A stretch of DNA of 64,000 nucleotides, taken from the NCBI RefSeq assembly GCF_007991515.1, contig NZ_BJYM01000024.1, forward strand, positions 1 to 64,000, written 5' to 3'. This document shows positions 17,982-26,725 of this stretch, one piece after another. Under the pieces are notes generated by a model that ran no database searches, was not told the origin of the DNA, and saw only the letters and a program-made list of their open reading frames with translations. The position numbers and the translations under genes are program-made. This stretch comes from Oceanobacillus sojae. GTDB taxonomy: Bacteria > Bacillota > Bacilli > Bacillales > Amphibacillaceae. Position 1 is the first letter of the stretch. Every line of letters begins with the position of its first letter.

Positions 17982-18347
17982 ATGAGCCAATCAATCCTTA
18001 TTGTGGATGACCAAATAGGAATTCGTATGTTGCTTCAGGAAGTTTTTCAGTCAGCCGGATATTGTACTTCTCTTGCAGAGAACGGAAAAGAAGCGATAGA
18101 ATATTTATCAAAATCTCCTTGCGATTTAGTAATTCTGGATTATCATATTCCTGTTTATAACGGAAATATTGTTATACAAAAAATCAAACAGATGAAGATA
18201 AAAACAAAAATTGTCGTCATTAGCGGTTTGCCGGAAGTTGCAAAACAGGAAATAGGAGAAGAGTTACCTGAAAAAATTATTTCTAAACCTTTTAATGTTG
18301 CAAAATTACGTCACATTGTAGAAGAAATTTTGAAGAAAAAAGAATGA
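17982..18347 (+). CDS. spo0F: Sporulation phosphorelay response regulator Spo0F
   Basis: A single receiver domain (121 aa, no output domain) that carries phosphate from sporulation kinases to Spo0B. The acidic pocket is Asp9/Asp10 (ILIVDDQ), phospho-acceptor Asp53 (LVILDYHIP) and Lys102 (ISKPF). Position between pyrG and fbaA matches B. subtilis spo0F. The sequence diverges from the usual Spo0F: ISGLPEVA replaces MTAYGELD, so the switch Thr is Ser81 and the following aromatic is absent. GGAGGAGGG precedes the ATG, and a sigma-H promoter is present. Confidence 0.88.
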   Translation: MSQSILIVDDQIGIRMLLQEVFQSAGYCTSLAENGKEAIEYLSKSPCDLVILDYHIPVYNGNIVIQKIKQMKIKTKIVVISGLPEVAKQEIGEELPEKIISKPFNVAKLRHIVEEILKKKE

Positions 18348-18453
18348 ATCGCTGCTACTTTGTTGCGATAAAGTCATGAAATTGGTATTCTTATAGTGTA
18401 ATGAATATTGTCAGTGATTCATCATGCGGATGAATTTGAAGGAGGAACTTGGT

Positions 18454-19308
18454 ATGCCTTTAGTATCAATGAAGGAAATGCTTGAAAAAGGAAAAGAGAA
18501 TGGATATGCAGTAGGTCAGTTTAATATTAACAACCTTGAATATATCCAAGCTATTCTCCAAGCAGCTCAAGAAGAAAAATCACCAGTAATTCTTGGTGTT
18601 TCTGAAGGTGCTGGAAAATATATGGGCGGCTATAATGTTGTAGTTGCTATGGTTAAATCTTTAATGGATTCTTATGGGACAACTGTTCCTGTCGCAATCC
18701 ACTTGGACCACGGGTCAAGCTTTAAAAGCTGTGCAGAAGCAATCCATGCAGGATTTACTTCTGTTATGATTGACGGATCTCATTCACCGATTGAAGAGAA
18801 TATCGCTGTAACACAGAAAGTGGTTGAACTTGCTCATATTCATGGTGTATCTGTTGAAGCAGAAGTTGGTACTGTAGGTGGAGAAGAAGATGGTGTTATC
18901 GGCGGCATCAACTATGCAGACAAAGAAGAATGTGCACGTCTTGTTAAAGAAGCAGAAGTTGATTGTTTAGCTCCGGCTTTAGGTTCTGTTCACGGTCCAT
19001 ATCAGGGAGAGCCGAACTTAGGGTTCACTGAAATGAAAGAAATCTTAGATTTAGTAAATGTACCATTAGTGCTTCACGGCGGAACTGGTATTCCTACAAA
19101 AGATATTCAAAAAGCAATCTCTTTAGGAACTGCTAAAATCAACGTAAATACAGAAAATCAAATTTCACAAACAAAAGCGATTCGTGAAACATTGGCAGCA
19201 AAACCTGATTTATATGATCCACGTAAATATTTAGGACCAGGAACTGCAGCTATTAAAGAAACAGTAATTGGTAAAATGCGTGAATTTGGTTCTTCCAATA
19301 ATGCGTAA
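18454..19308 (+). CDS. fbaA: Fructose-bisphosphate aldolase, class II
   Basis: Zinc-dependent aldolase of glycolysis/gluconeogenesis. [10 protein letters not shown] start at ATG 18454 with AAGGAGG 8 nt upstream; an upstream in-frame ATG at 18424 lacks support. Zinc and substrate motifs: [31 protein letters not shown] and KINVNTENQ. 284 aa is the usual length. Position next to spo0F and the transaldolase-like gene is as in Bacillus. Confidence 0.97.
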   Translation: MPLVSMKEMLEKGKENGYAVGQFNINNLEYIQAILQAAQEEKSPVILGVSEGAGKYMGGYNVVVAMVKSLMDSYGTTVPVAIHLDHGSSFKSCAEAIHAGFTSVMIDGSHSPIEENIAVTQKVVELAHIHGVSVEAEVGTVGGEEDGVIGGINYADKEECARLVKEAEVDCLAPALGSVHGPYQGEPNLGFTEMKEILDLVNVPLVLHGGTGIPTKDIQKAISLGTAKINVNTENQISQTKAIRETLAAKPDLYDPRKYLGPGTAAIKETVIGKMREFGSSNNA

Positions 19309-19385
19309 TTGATTTTATTAAAAATGTATGTTAAAAAGGGCTGAAGAGAAGAACTTTTTAACTTCATCTAAAAAAGATATATTCA

Positions 19386-19416
19386 GCAAAAGCTGTACCA
19401 TTGGTACAGCTTTTGC
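19386..19416 (+). terminator. Hairpin between fbaA and fsa
   Basis: GCAAAAGCTGTACCA (19386-19400) has its perfect complement at 19402-19416. The right arm itself includes TTTT. It probably ends or attenuates the fbaA message; no long T-run follows the stem. Confidence 0.65.
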
Positions 19417-19442
19417 TACAAAATCTCGGGGAGGTAATCTTA

Positions 19443-20084
19443 ATGAAATTTTTTATCGATACAGCTAATATTGAAGATATTAAAGAAGCTAATAAGCTGG
19501 GAATTTTGGCAGGTGTTACAACCAATCCAAGTCTGGTGGCTAAAGAAGGCGTTTCTTTCCATGACCGCCTCCGTGAAATCACAGAAGAAGTTTCCGGGTC
19601 TGTTAGTGCAGAGGTTATTTCTGAAGACGCAGAAGGTATGATTGAAGAAGGGAAAGAGCTTGCAGCAATTGCACCGAATATTACTGTAAAGGTTCCTATG
19701 ACCCTTGAGGGTTTGAAAGCGGTTAAGGCATTTAATGATTTAAACATTAAAACAAACGTAACATTAATTTTTAATGCTAATCAGGCTCTACTGGCAGCAA
19801 GAGCTGGAGCGACATACGTATCTCCATTCTTAGGAAGACTAGATGACATTGGACAAGATGGCATGGAACTAATCGCAAATGTAGCTGCAATCTTTGACCG
19901 TCATTCTATCCAGACGGAGATTATTGCTGCTTCTATCCGCCATCCAGTTCATGTAACGGACGCTGCATTGAATGGTGCGCATATTGCAACAATTCCATTT
20001 AACGTTCTATCATCACTGGTAAAACATCCATTAACTGATCAGGGAATTGAAAAATTCTTGGCAGATTGGAATAAACAAAAATAA
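19443..20084 (+). CDS. Transaldolase-like / fructose-6-phosphate aldolase (MipB/TalC family)
   Basis: A small TIM-barrel class I aldolase of the pentose-phosphate connection. [16 protein letters not shown] and GVTTNPSL are family signatures. The Schiff-base lysine lies in ITVKVPMT, and [11 protein letters not shown] binds substrate phosphate. The start ATG 19443 has GGGGAGG 8 nt upstream, giving 213 aa. In B. subtilis the syntenic gene is ywjH (tal). The aldolase versus transaldolase activity cannot be settled from sequence alone. Confidence 0.93.
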   Translation: MKFFIDTANIEDIKEANKLGILAGVTTNPSLVAKEGVSFHDRLREITEEVSGSVSAEVISEDAEGMIEEGKELAAIAPNITVKVPMTLEGLKAVKAFNDLNIKTNVTLIFNANQALLAARAGATYVSPFLGRLDDIGQDGMELIANVAAIFDRHSIQTEIIAASIRHPVHVTDAALNGAHIATIPFNVLSSLVKHPLTDQGIEKFLADWNKQK

Positions 20085-20193
20085 TTGTATAGAGCAGGAA
20101 AAACGGCAGACAATAAGACAAGGTTTAGAGAAAGAACATGCAGCTGAACAAAACAGTTTGTGGAGTATACTTCCATAGGAACGAGGTTTTTAC

Positions 20194-21480
20194 ATGCAAA
20201 AGTTATTAATTGAGGGTGGGCATGAACTGTCTGGAGAAGTTCACATCAGCGGTGCGAAAAATAGCGCAGTGGCTTTATTGCCTGCAGCTATTCTTGCAGA
20301 TTCCACGGTGACAATTGAAGGATTGCCGGATATTTCTGATGTAGACACATTAGGTGCTCTATTAGAAGAAATTGGTGGAACAGTATACCGGGATGGTCAG
20401 AATATGACGATTCATCCAGAAAAGATGATTGCCATGCCGTTACCAAACGGAAGAGTCAAAAAGTTACGTGCATCCTATTATTTCATGGGTGCCATGCTTG
20501 GAAAATTTAATAAAGCAGTCATTGGTTTACCTGGAGGATGTTATTTAGGCCCGCGTCCAATCGACCAGCATATTAAAGGCTTTGAAGCGCTTGGTGCAGA
20601 AGTAACAAATGAGCAGGGAGCTATCTATTTGCGTGCGAAGGAGCTTCGCGGTGCACGTATTTATCTGGATGTTGTCAGTGTTGGTGCTACCATCAATATT
20701 ATGCTTGCAGCGGTAAAAGCAAAAGGACAAACAATTATTGAAAATGCTGCAAAAGAACCTGAGATTATTGATGTTGCAACATTATTAACAAATATGGGTG
20801 CAAAGATTAAAGGTGTCGGAACTGATGTCATCCGCATTGATGGTGTTCCTTCTTTACACGGCTGTACGCATACCATTATTCCTGACCGTATTGAAGCAGG
20901 CACCTATGCTATTGCAGCAGCTGCAGTGGGGAAAGAAATTGTCATTGACAATGTTATTCCGCAGCATATGGAGTCTTTAATTGCAAAATTACGGGAAATG
21001 AATGTTAATATTGAATCTCACAATGATCAATTGTATGTTGCCAAAACAAAATCTTTAAATAGTGTGGATATTAAGACACTGGTTTATCCCGGCTTTCCGA
21101 CAGATTTACAGCAGCCGCTAACGACATTATTAACACAGGCAAACCATTCTGGTGTTATTATCGATACCATTTATTCTGCACGTCTAAAGCATATCGATGA
21201 ACTCCGCCGGATGAATGCTGAAATTAAAGTTGAGGGCGGCTCTGTGATAGTTTCTGGACCGGTACATTTAGAAGGCGCAAAAGTGAAAGCAAGTGATCTC
21301 CGTGCCGGTGCAGCACTTGTAATAGCCGGTTTACTTGCAAATGGAGTAACCGAAATTACTGGTTTGGATCATATTGACCGCGGTTATGAAAATTTAACGG
21401 ATAAGCTTTCCTCTCTGGGAGCTACTATCTGGAGAGAAGAAATGTCTGAATCAGAAATTTATCAGGACCAGCATACTTAA
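20194..21480 (+). CDS. murZ: UDP-N-acetylglucosamine 1-carboxyvinyltransferase 2 (MurZ/MurAB)
   Basis: First committed step of peptidoglycan precursor synthesis: enolpyruvyl transfer to UDP-GlcNAc. Catalytic Cys116 in [29 protein letters not shown] near the N-terminus binds substrate. 428 aa. A second paralogue lies at 54844. The usual low-GC Firmicute pair is present, and synteny (fbaA-tal-murZ) marks this as the secondary enzyme. The ribosome site (AGGAACGAGG) is moderate. B. subtilis has glpX next; here a 1-kb non-coding stretch follows. Confidence 0.96.
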   Translation: MQKLLIEGGHELSGEVHISGAKNSAVALLPAAILADSTVTIEGLPDISDVDTLGALLEEIGGTVYRDGQNMTIHPEKMIAMPLPNGRVKKLRASYYFMGAMLGKFNKAVIGLPGGCYLGPRPIDQHIKGFEALGAEVTNEQGAIYLRAKELRGARIYLDVVSVGATINIMLAAVKAKGQTIIENAAKEPEIIDVATLLTNMGAKIKGVGTDVIRIDGVPSLHGCTHTIIPDRIEAGTYAIAAAAVGKEIVIDNVIPQHMESLIAKLREMNVNIESHNDQLYVAKTKSLNSVDIKTLVYPGFPTDLQQPLTTLLTQANHSGVIIDTIYSARLKHIDELRRMNAEIKVEGGSVIVSGPVHLEGAKVKASDLRAGAALVIAGLLANGVTEITGLDHIDRGYENLTDKLSSLGATIWREEMSESEIYQDQHT

Positions 21481-21559
21481 AGAGCATGTTTAAAAAGACA
21501 GGCAAAAGATCAGAATATACTTTTGTTGTACTTTTTAAGCATCCTCTTAAGAGTACATG

Positions 21560-21605
21560 TATATAATAAAAGAGAAGATTACTCCTTCTCTTTTATTATA
21601 TAGCA
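21560..21605 (+). terminator. murZ terminator
   Basis: TATATAATAAAAGAGAAG pairs with CTTCTCTTTTATTATATA around a 6-nt loop. The stem is long but AT-rich and symmetrical, so it could act in both directions. Confidence 0.7.
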
Positions 21606-22085
21606 TTTTTGAGGGTATATGGATGGCTTGGCAGATTCTTTGATATAGGTGTATCATTTTCCTGCATCTTTTTAAAACCTCTTACTAAAATAAAACACGC
21701 CCTATCCTCAAGTAACTTCAAATAATTCCCGGGAAATTTTATATTTTAATAAAATTTTTAAAGCCTCAGACGATGTTTAAAAGATTTTTACAACATGAGA
21801 TAAAATTCCTCTGTTTTTGACAAAAAAGTCTATTGAATCTTTTTTCGTAAAAGAGTATGATAATAGATGTTTAATAAAGATAAGCGATTTGATCAGATGG
21901 CTGACAGCAAGTTATAAAAAGGAGCTTCAAGTCTTCATGATATAAAATACGTTGTCAGTTGTATAAATAAAGTTAACAGCTTCTAAATTGCTTCTGTTGA
22001 ACAAGGTGACTCTTCTTAGTATTTCCTTCCGTATACAAGGCAATCAGTTCTGAATACAGTTATAAAAAATAGTGCTTCTAAATTT

Positions 22086-22166
22086 AAGGATTTGGTAGAT
22101 GTAATTAAAGAAGTCAGCAAGATTTTGAAACCAGGTACATATCATTTCCCAAATAGAGATAGATAA
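22086..22166 (+). pseudogene. Fragment of a second beta-helix/AAA-type gene
   Basis: In one frame this reads DLVDVIKEVSKILKPGTYHFPN and then stops. It aligns with the N-terminus of the 864-aa protein (SFEDAIKSS...LLIEPGTYHFPK), with shared DNA GGTACATATCATTT. No AAA domain or further beta-helix follows, so it is a relic of a paralogue or of a duplicated copy. Confidence 0.6.
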
Positions 22167-22491
22167 TGTGAATTATTTTCTTTAACTAAATCCTTTAGAG
22201 GTTGAATTTAATGAAGCGTATACAAAATATAATGATTACTGCAGTTAGGGTATGATAGTGATATGTAAACAAACTATTTATTTTTTTAAAATAGAAGACT
22301 GTTTCGTGAGAGGATTATTATATCCCGTGAAACAGGACTGAGTTTAATAGTATCCGTCCGCATTCTGCCGAATAAGACTTGACTTCAGAAAAAAATCAAA
22401 AAGTTTTACAGAAATACAAGAGCAATCGGACAAGGGGCTGTTTGTCCCATTAGAAATATTTAAAAGAACCTAGAACAGGCGTGGTGATTTA

Positions 22492-23775
22492 ATGGCAACA
22501 CTGACAATCTCTAGTTTAGAGACAATGACGTTAAAAGAGATTTACACACTTGCAAAAGATTATAAGATTTCTTATTACGCAAAATTGACAAAGAAAGAGT
22601 TAATATTTGCAATATTGAAAGCACAAGCAGAAAAAGATGGATTTTTATTTATGGATGGAATTTTAGAGATTATTCCTTCTGAGGGATTTGGATTCCTGCG
22701 CCCAATTAATTATTCTCCAAGTGCAGAGGATATCTATATCTCTGCTTCGCAAATCCGGCGTTTTGATTTAAGAAATGGAGATAAGGTTTCCGGAAAAGTG
22801 CGTCCACCGAAAGAAAATGAACGCTATTATGGTCTGTTACATGTAGATGCGGTGAATGATGCAGATCCGGATTCATCCAAAGAACGCGTGCATTTTCCTG
22901 CGTTGACTGCACTTTATCCAAACAGACCGATTAAATTAGAAACAGAAACAAATCAATTATCGACACGTATTATGGATTTAATGACACCAGTCGGCTTCGG
23001 TCAGCGTGGTTTAATTGTTGCGCCGCCAAAAGCCGGTAAGACGATGTTAATTAAAGAAATCGCAAACAGCATTTCTCAAAACCATCCGCATGCTAAGCTG
23101 ATTATTTTACTGGTGGATGAACGGCCGGAGGAAGTAACGGATATTGAACGTTCTGTAGGCCCGGATGTAGATGTCGTTTCTTCTACATTTGATGAAGTTC
23201 CTGAAAGTCATATTAAAGTGTCTGAGCTTGTTTTGGAGCGCGCGATGCGTCTGGTAGAACATAAACGTGATGTCATCGTTTTAATGGATAGTATTACACG
23301 TTTAGCCCGTGCGTATAACTTGGTTATTCCTCCAAGCGGCCGTACATTATCCGGGGGTATTGATCCGGCAGCCTTCCACCGTCCGAAGCGCTTTTTTGGA
23401 GCGGCGAGAAATATTGAAGAGGGTGGCAGCTTTACCATCTTAGCTACGGCCTTAGTAGATACAGGCTCACGTATGGATGATGTGATTTATGAAGAATTTA
23501 AAGGGACGGGAAATATGGAGCTGCATTTAAATCGTCATCTTGCAGACCGCCGGATTTTCCCTGCGATCGATATCCTGCGTTCAGGAACCCGGAAGGAAGA
23601 GCTTCTGGTAGACAAAGCACATCTAGATAAGATGTGGCTCCTGCGTAAAACAATGCAGGATTCCAATGATTTCTTAGACCGCTTCTTAAAACGTCTGAAG
23701 CATTCTAAGAATAACGAGGAATTCTTACAGCTGATGGACGAGGAAATGAAGCGAAAAGGTATGAATCGTCAATAA
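22492..23775 (+). CDS. rho: Transcription termination factor Rho
   Basis: A hexameric RNA-dependent ATPase/translocase that ends untranslated transcripts. N-terminal Rho domain (TLKEIYTLAKDYKI), cold-shock-like RNA-binding fold (EGFGFLRP, DIYISASQIRRFDL), Walker A APPKAGKT (177-184), Walker B VIVLMDSITRLARAYN, and Q/R-loop segment GGIDPAAFHRPKRFFGAARN. 427 aa. The ATG lies after GGCGTGGTGATTTA, a weak ribosome site, as is common for this tightly regulated gene. Confidence 0.97.
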   Translation: MATLTISSLETMTLKEIYTLAKDYKISYYAKLTKKELIFAILKAQAEKDGFLFMDGILEIIPSEGFGFLRPINYSPSAEDIYISASQIRRFDLRNGDKVSGKVRPPKENERYYGLLHVDAVNDADPDSSKERVHFPALTALYPNRPIKLETETNQLSTRIMDLMTPVGFGQRGLIVAPPKAGKTMLIKEIANSISQNHPHAKLIILLVDERPEEVTDIERSVGPDVDVVSSTFDEVPESHIKVSELVLERAMRLVEHKRDVIVLMDSITRLARAYNLVIPPSGRTLSGGIDPAAFHRPKRFFGAARNIEEGGSFTILATALVDTGSRMDDVIYEEFKGTGNMELHLNRHLADRRIFPAIDILRSGTRKEELLVDKAHLDKMWLLRKTMQDSNDFLDRFLKRLKHSKNNEEFLQLMDEEMKRKGMNRQ

Positions 23776-23964
23776 AAGTCAATTTGATAAGTAAAGTTAT
23801 TTAACTCGACTTATTTATCTTTTGTTACTAACTGCTATTGCATTTCATCCTGCAGACTGTTATAATCTTTCTATGTGAGTTTAGATAAGATGCATCTGCA
23901 TCTCTGACGGCTCTTAGAATAACTCTGTTTCCAAGGGATTCAGGGCAAAAAGGAGTGGAAGAAC

Positions 23965-24210
23965 ATGAAAAAGGATATTCATCCAGAGTACAGAAAAGTA
24001 GTTTTTCTAGATACTAGCACGAATTACAAGTTCTTAAGCGGATCAACTAAAGGATCAGATGAAACAATTGAGTGGGAAGATGGTAACACATACCCTCTAC
24101 TAAAAGTTGAAATCAGCTCTGATTCGCATCCATTCTACACTGGTAAGCAAAAAGCTGACAAAGTCGGCGGCCGTGTGGATCGCTTTAAGAAAAAATATAA
24201 CCTTAACTAA
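23965..24210 (+). CDS. rpmE2: Ribosomal protein L31, type B (zinc-independent)
   Basis: 81 aa; starts [17 protein letters not shown] and ends [13 protein letters not shown], typical of L31. It has no Cys at all, so it is the C-minus form that Firmicutes usually use under zinc limitation. In B. subtilis the rho-tdk interval carries the zinc-binding form. AAGGAGTGG precedes the ATG. No Zur-type operator was recognised. Confidence 0.95.
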   Translation: MKKDIHPEYRKVVFLDTSTNYKFLSGSTKGSDETIEWEDGNTYPLLKVEISSDSHPFYTGKQKADKVGGRVDRFKKKYNLN

Positions 24211-24273
24211 TTATCTGATTGGCCGGAAATACGCCGGGTAACGCAGATTTTGTAAGGAATTGAATGTTAAAGG

Positions 24274-24307
24274 ACAGGCAAAATGTCTAATTTTGCCTGT
24301 TTTTTTA
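24274..24307 (+). terminator. rpmE2 terminator
   Basis: ACAGGCAAAAT (24274-24284) pairs with ATTTTGCCTGT (24290-24300), followed by seven Ts. Confidence 0.92.
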
Positions 24308-24478
24308 CTTTTTATTGAGGTATAGTATGAAAAATAAGATTTTTCATTTTTGATAAAGTAACAGAGTAAAACATATTTATATCCTTTTTAATGAGCTGCT
24401 TTGATGCTGTTTATTAAAAAGCGTTTCAATCTGAATATACTTATATATCCTATTTATTCGCGAGAGGAGCTTCTCCAA

Positions 24479-25102
24479 ATGCATGTGATGAAGAGAAACG
24501 GCTGGGTAGAGCTAATTTGCGGAAGTATGTTTTCCGGAAAATCAGAAGAATTAATACGACGTGTCAGAAGAGCAACGTATGCGCATTTAAATGTATGTGT
24601 ATTTAAACCGGCGATAGATAATCGTTATGATGAAACAGCAGTTGTTTCTCATGATGGGAGAACGACAATTGCAAAATCTATCCAGGATGCAGCAGAAATT
24701 TTAGAGGAAATAGAGACCGATGCAGATATTGTAGCTATTGATGAGGTGCAATTTTTTGATAGTAATGTCATTGATGTGATTGAGGAGCTCGTCCACAGAG
24801 ATATTCGCGTTATTGTAGCAGGACTGGATATGGATTTCAGGGGAGTACCTTTTGAGCCTGTACCACAGCTAATGGCTTTATCTGAATCCGTTACAAAATT
24901 AAACGCAATCTGTCCAATCTGCGGATCACCCGCAAGCAGAACGCAGCGGCTGATTGATGGCAAACCGGCGTCCTATGATGACCCTGTTATTTTGGTGGGG
25001 GCATCGGAATCTTATGAACCTCGCTGCCGTCATCATCATGAAGTACCTAACCGACCGGAAGTAAATTTAAAAAACAAGACAGTAACACAAACAAATATTT
25101 AA
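24479..25102 (+). CDS. tdk: Thymidine kinase
   Basis: Phosphorylates thymidine in dTMP salvage. Type II kinase: P-loop GSMFSGKS, Walker B AIDEVQFF, lasso/substrate segment AGLDMDFRG, and zinc-binding Cys residues CPICGS and EPRCRHHH. The start ATG 24479 (MHVMKRNGW) has GAGGAG 9 nt upstream and matches the B. subtilis N-terminus; in-frame upstream starts do not. 207 aa. Confidence 0.95.
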   Translation: MHVMKRNGWVELICGSMFSGKSEELIRRVRRATYAHLNVCVFKPAIDNRYDETAVVSHDGRTTIAKSIQDAAEILEEIETDADIVAIDEVQFFDSNVIDVIEELVHRDIRVIVAGLDMDFRGVPFEPVPQLMALSESVTKLNAICPICGSPASRTQRLIDGKPASYDDPVILVGASESYEPRCRHHHEVPNRPEVNLKNKTVTQTNI

Positions 25103-25109
25103 GACAATA

Positions 25110-25142
25110 ACTGCCGAATTTATATGTTTCGGCAGTTTTTTT
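25110..25142 (+). terminator. tdk terminator
   Basis: CTGCCGAA (25111-25118) and TTCGGCAG (25128-25135) form a GC-rich stem followed by seven Ts. Confidence 0.93.
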
Positions 25143-25511
25143 GAAGAATAAGAAAGAAGATAATATTATTTACAATAAAACTAATTAGAACAATTTGAGA
25201 GAAGAAGAACAAATCAAAAGCTAACAATAGGAATAAGTTATCTTTTCCTAAAAAAATAATAAAACAAGGATTCTAGGAAACTGTCCTAAGTATAAATTTT
25301 CTTGAAGGAGGTTCATATTTTAGGCATACTTATCGTTAGCATTTTAATTTTTAATGAAAATTTATAGTTATTACTAATAAGGTATTAAGTAATTTAGGAG
25401 ATGGTTATACTTGAAAATAATATCGAAAAATAACAATGGGGAACATCCTACTCAAAAAATAACAAATTTTTAAAAATAGAGTAATAATTGTATTTTTTAT
25501 TACTGAAATCG
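25143..25511. other. AT-rich non-coding region before the secreted-protein gene
   Basis: No supported gene. One strong AAGGAGG-like site at about 25305 precedes a tiny hydrophobic frame (LGILIVSILIFN) but no ATG, GTG or TTG fits, so it is not called. Base composition drops here compared with tdk, marking the start of the accessory segment. Confidence 0.45.
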
Positions 25512-25520
25512 TGCTATAAT
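25512..25520 (+). promoter_or_regulatory. Extended -10 promoter of the secreted-protein gene
   Basis: TGCTATAAT (25512-25520) is a perfect extended -10 element, about 45 bp before the start. The -35 region has only loosely matching TTGTAT at 25489, 20 bp away. Confidence 0.55.
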
Positions 25521-25564
25521 AGTGTAGAAGGCTTTATAAATAAAGAATAGAGGGAGACGTTCCT

Positions 25565-26287
25565 ATGAAGAAGACGAAGGTAATTGTAAGCGCTATACTA
25601 GCTAGCTCTCTTGTTTCAACACCATTATTATCAGAGGCGATATATGCTAAAGAAGCACTAAATAATTTATCGGTTTCACAGGATAATCAGGTAGATTATA
25701 CAGAGAAGGATTTTTATGATTATGTTGATGTGGAAATTGAGGGAGAAATGTATTTTATTGAGACGATTATAGAAAATGAGACTACAACTATTCATGTGAC
25801 AGATAGTAATGGAACAATTACCTTTACTACTTTAGAGGGATCAAACCATACAAACGTTGAAAGTGATTTTCTTACTAATAATGAAATAACTACTTTAGAG
25901 AATGATCTGCAATCTATGGTAACTATTGAAGAAGCCGATGAAGATCAAATAGAAATAATGCCTTTCGCACAAACAGGGAAATGGATGAATGGTAGACCTT
26001 CTAATGTAACGGTTACACCAAATGGTAAATTTACAGCTCAAGCTATAATATCTGCAGTTGGAAGTACGTTAGGGATTTATGGAGTTGCTGCTTCTACATT
26101 TGCAAATGTAATGATTCAATACAATGTAAAGACTGGATATTTTACAAAAAGAGTAGATGTTAGAAGAGATACTAATAGTAATTATTTATGGCAAAGAACA
26201 CAAACTAAGCTCTATAAAGAATCTTCTAGAAAAACTCTATTAAAAACTAGCACATCATCTCCTGTAAAAAAATGGATAGGTATTTAA
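25565..26287 (+). CDS. Secreted protein of unknown function, possible bacteriocin
   Basis: 240 aa with a clear signal peptide (MKKTKVIVSAILASSLVSTP, cleavage probably after IYA near residue 28). An Asp/Glu/Asn/Thr-rich propeptide-like region follows to about residue 138. The C-terminal 100 residues start at FAQTGKWMNG, contain a glycine/alanine hydrophobic stretch (AQAIISAVGSTLGIYGVAAS) and end strongly basic. This acidic-pro/basic-hydrophobic layout and the small membrane protein next door suggest a large bacteriocin (geobacillin-26-like proteins come to mind, from memory only). GAGGGAGAC precedes the ATG. Function is not established. Confidence 0.6.
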   Translation: MKKTKVIVSAILASSLVSTPLLSEAIYAKEALNNLSVSQDNQVDYTEKDFYDYVDVEIEGEMYFIETIIENETTTIHVTDSNGTITFTTLEGSNHTNVESDFLTNNEITTLENDLQSMVTIEEADEDQIEIMPFAQTGKWMNGRPSNVTVTPNGKFTAQAIISAVGSTLGIYGVAASTFANVMIQYNVKTGYFTKRVDVRRDTNSNYLWQRTQTKLYKESSRKTLLKTSTSSPVKKWIGI

Positions 26288-26323
26288 AGTTATTAGATGT
26301 ACTTATTAGAAAGGTGTTTTAGA

Positions 26324-26482
26324 ATGAAGAATAAGAAGAAAAACTATCGTTGGTTTTTTTTAGTATTTCTATTATGTATTATAGGGGCATTTTTTTTGCC
26401 AGATCCAATTCGATTTTACTTTATAGTATTGTTCCCCATAATCTATTGGGGGATTTATGGATTAGTTAACCGATCTTTTTAA
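26324..26482 (+). CDS. Small two-helix membrane protein, possible immunity partner
   Basis: 52 aa: basic start MKNKKKNYR, two hydrophobic helices (WFFLVFLLCIIGAFFL and YFIVLFPIIYWGIYGLV) separated by PDPIRF. ATG 26324 has GAAAGGTG 6 nt upstream. It lies 36 bp after the secreted protein, same strand, before a shared terminator, so the two are probably one transcript. Small membrane proteins beside bacteriocin genes often confer immunity; that role is inferred. Confidence 0.55.
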   Translation: MKNKKKNYRWFFLVFLLCIIGAFFLPDPIRFYFIVLFPIIYWGIYGLVNRSF

Positions 26483-26510
26483 TTTTAAAAAATGATTAAC
26501 AAAGTTGATT

Positions 26511-26548
26511 AAAAGTCTGCCTTCAAAAACACCGGGGCAGACTTTTAA
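26511..26548 (+). terminator. Terminator of the secreted/membrane protein pair
   Basis: AAAAGTCTGCC (26511-26521) pairs with GGCAGACTTTT (26536-26546). It ends the putative two-gene unit just before the IS element. Confidence 0.8.
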
Positions 26549-26725
26549 CTGTGTAGACTAAGAAATATAAGAAAGCGAAAATTTACATTTATCTTAATGA
26601 AGGTTTTCGCTTGTTTATTACTATTATTTATTTTACGAAATTCATTTTAATAGCACAATATCATTGAAATTTAAAGTAACTAAACTATTTGTTACAAGTA
26701 ACTTGTTGTGAGCGTCAAGTAGAAA

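Larger units (their letters stand above)
21481..22491. other. One-kilobase non-coding gap between murZ and rho
   Basis: Contains the murZ terminator (21560-21605), a plausible promoter TTGAAT (21833-21838), 17 bp, TATGAT (21856-21861), a remnant of a beta-helix gene (22086-22166), and a hairpin with arms CTGTTTC/GAAACAG (about 22301-22336). No intact gene is seen. B. subtilis carries glpX in this interval; no trace of it was recognised. Part of the stretch may be rho leader. Confidence 0.55.

Noticed and set aside
25305-25370. Tiny hydrophobic peptide after a strong AAGGAGG
   Set aside because: No ATG, GTG or TTG fits the spacing.
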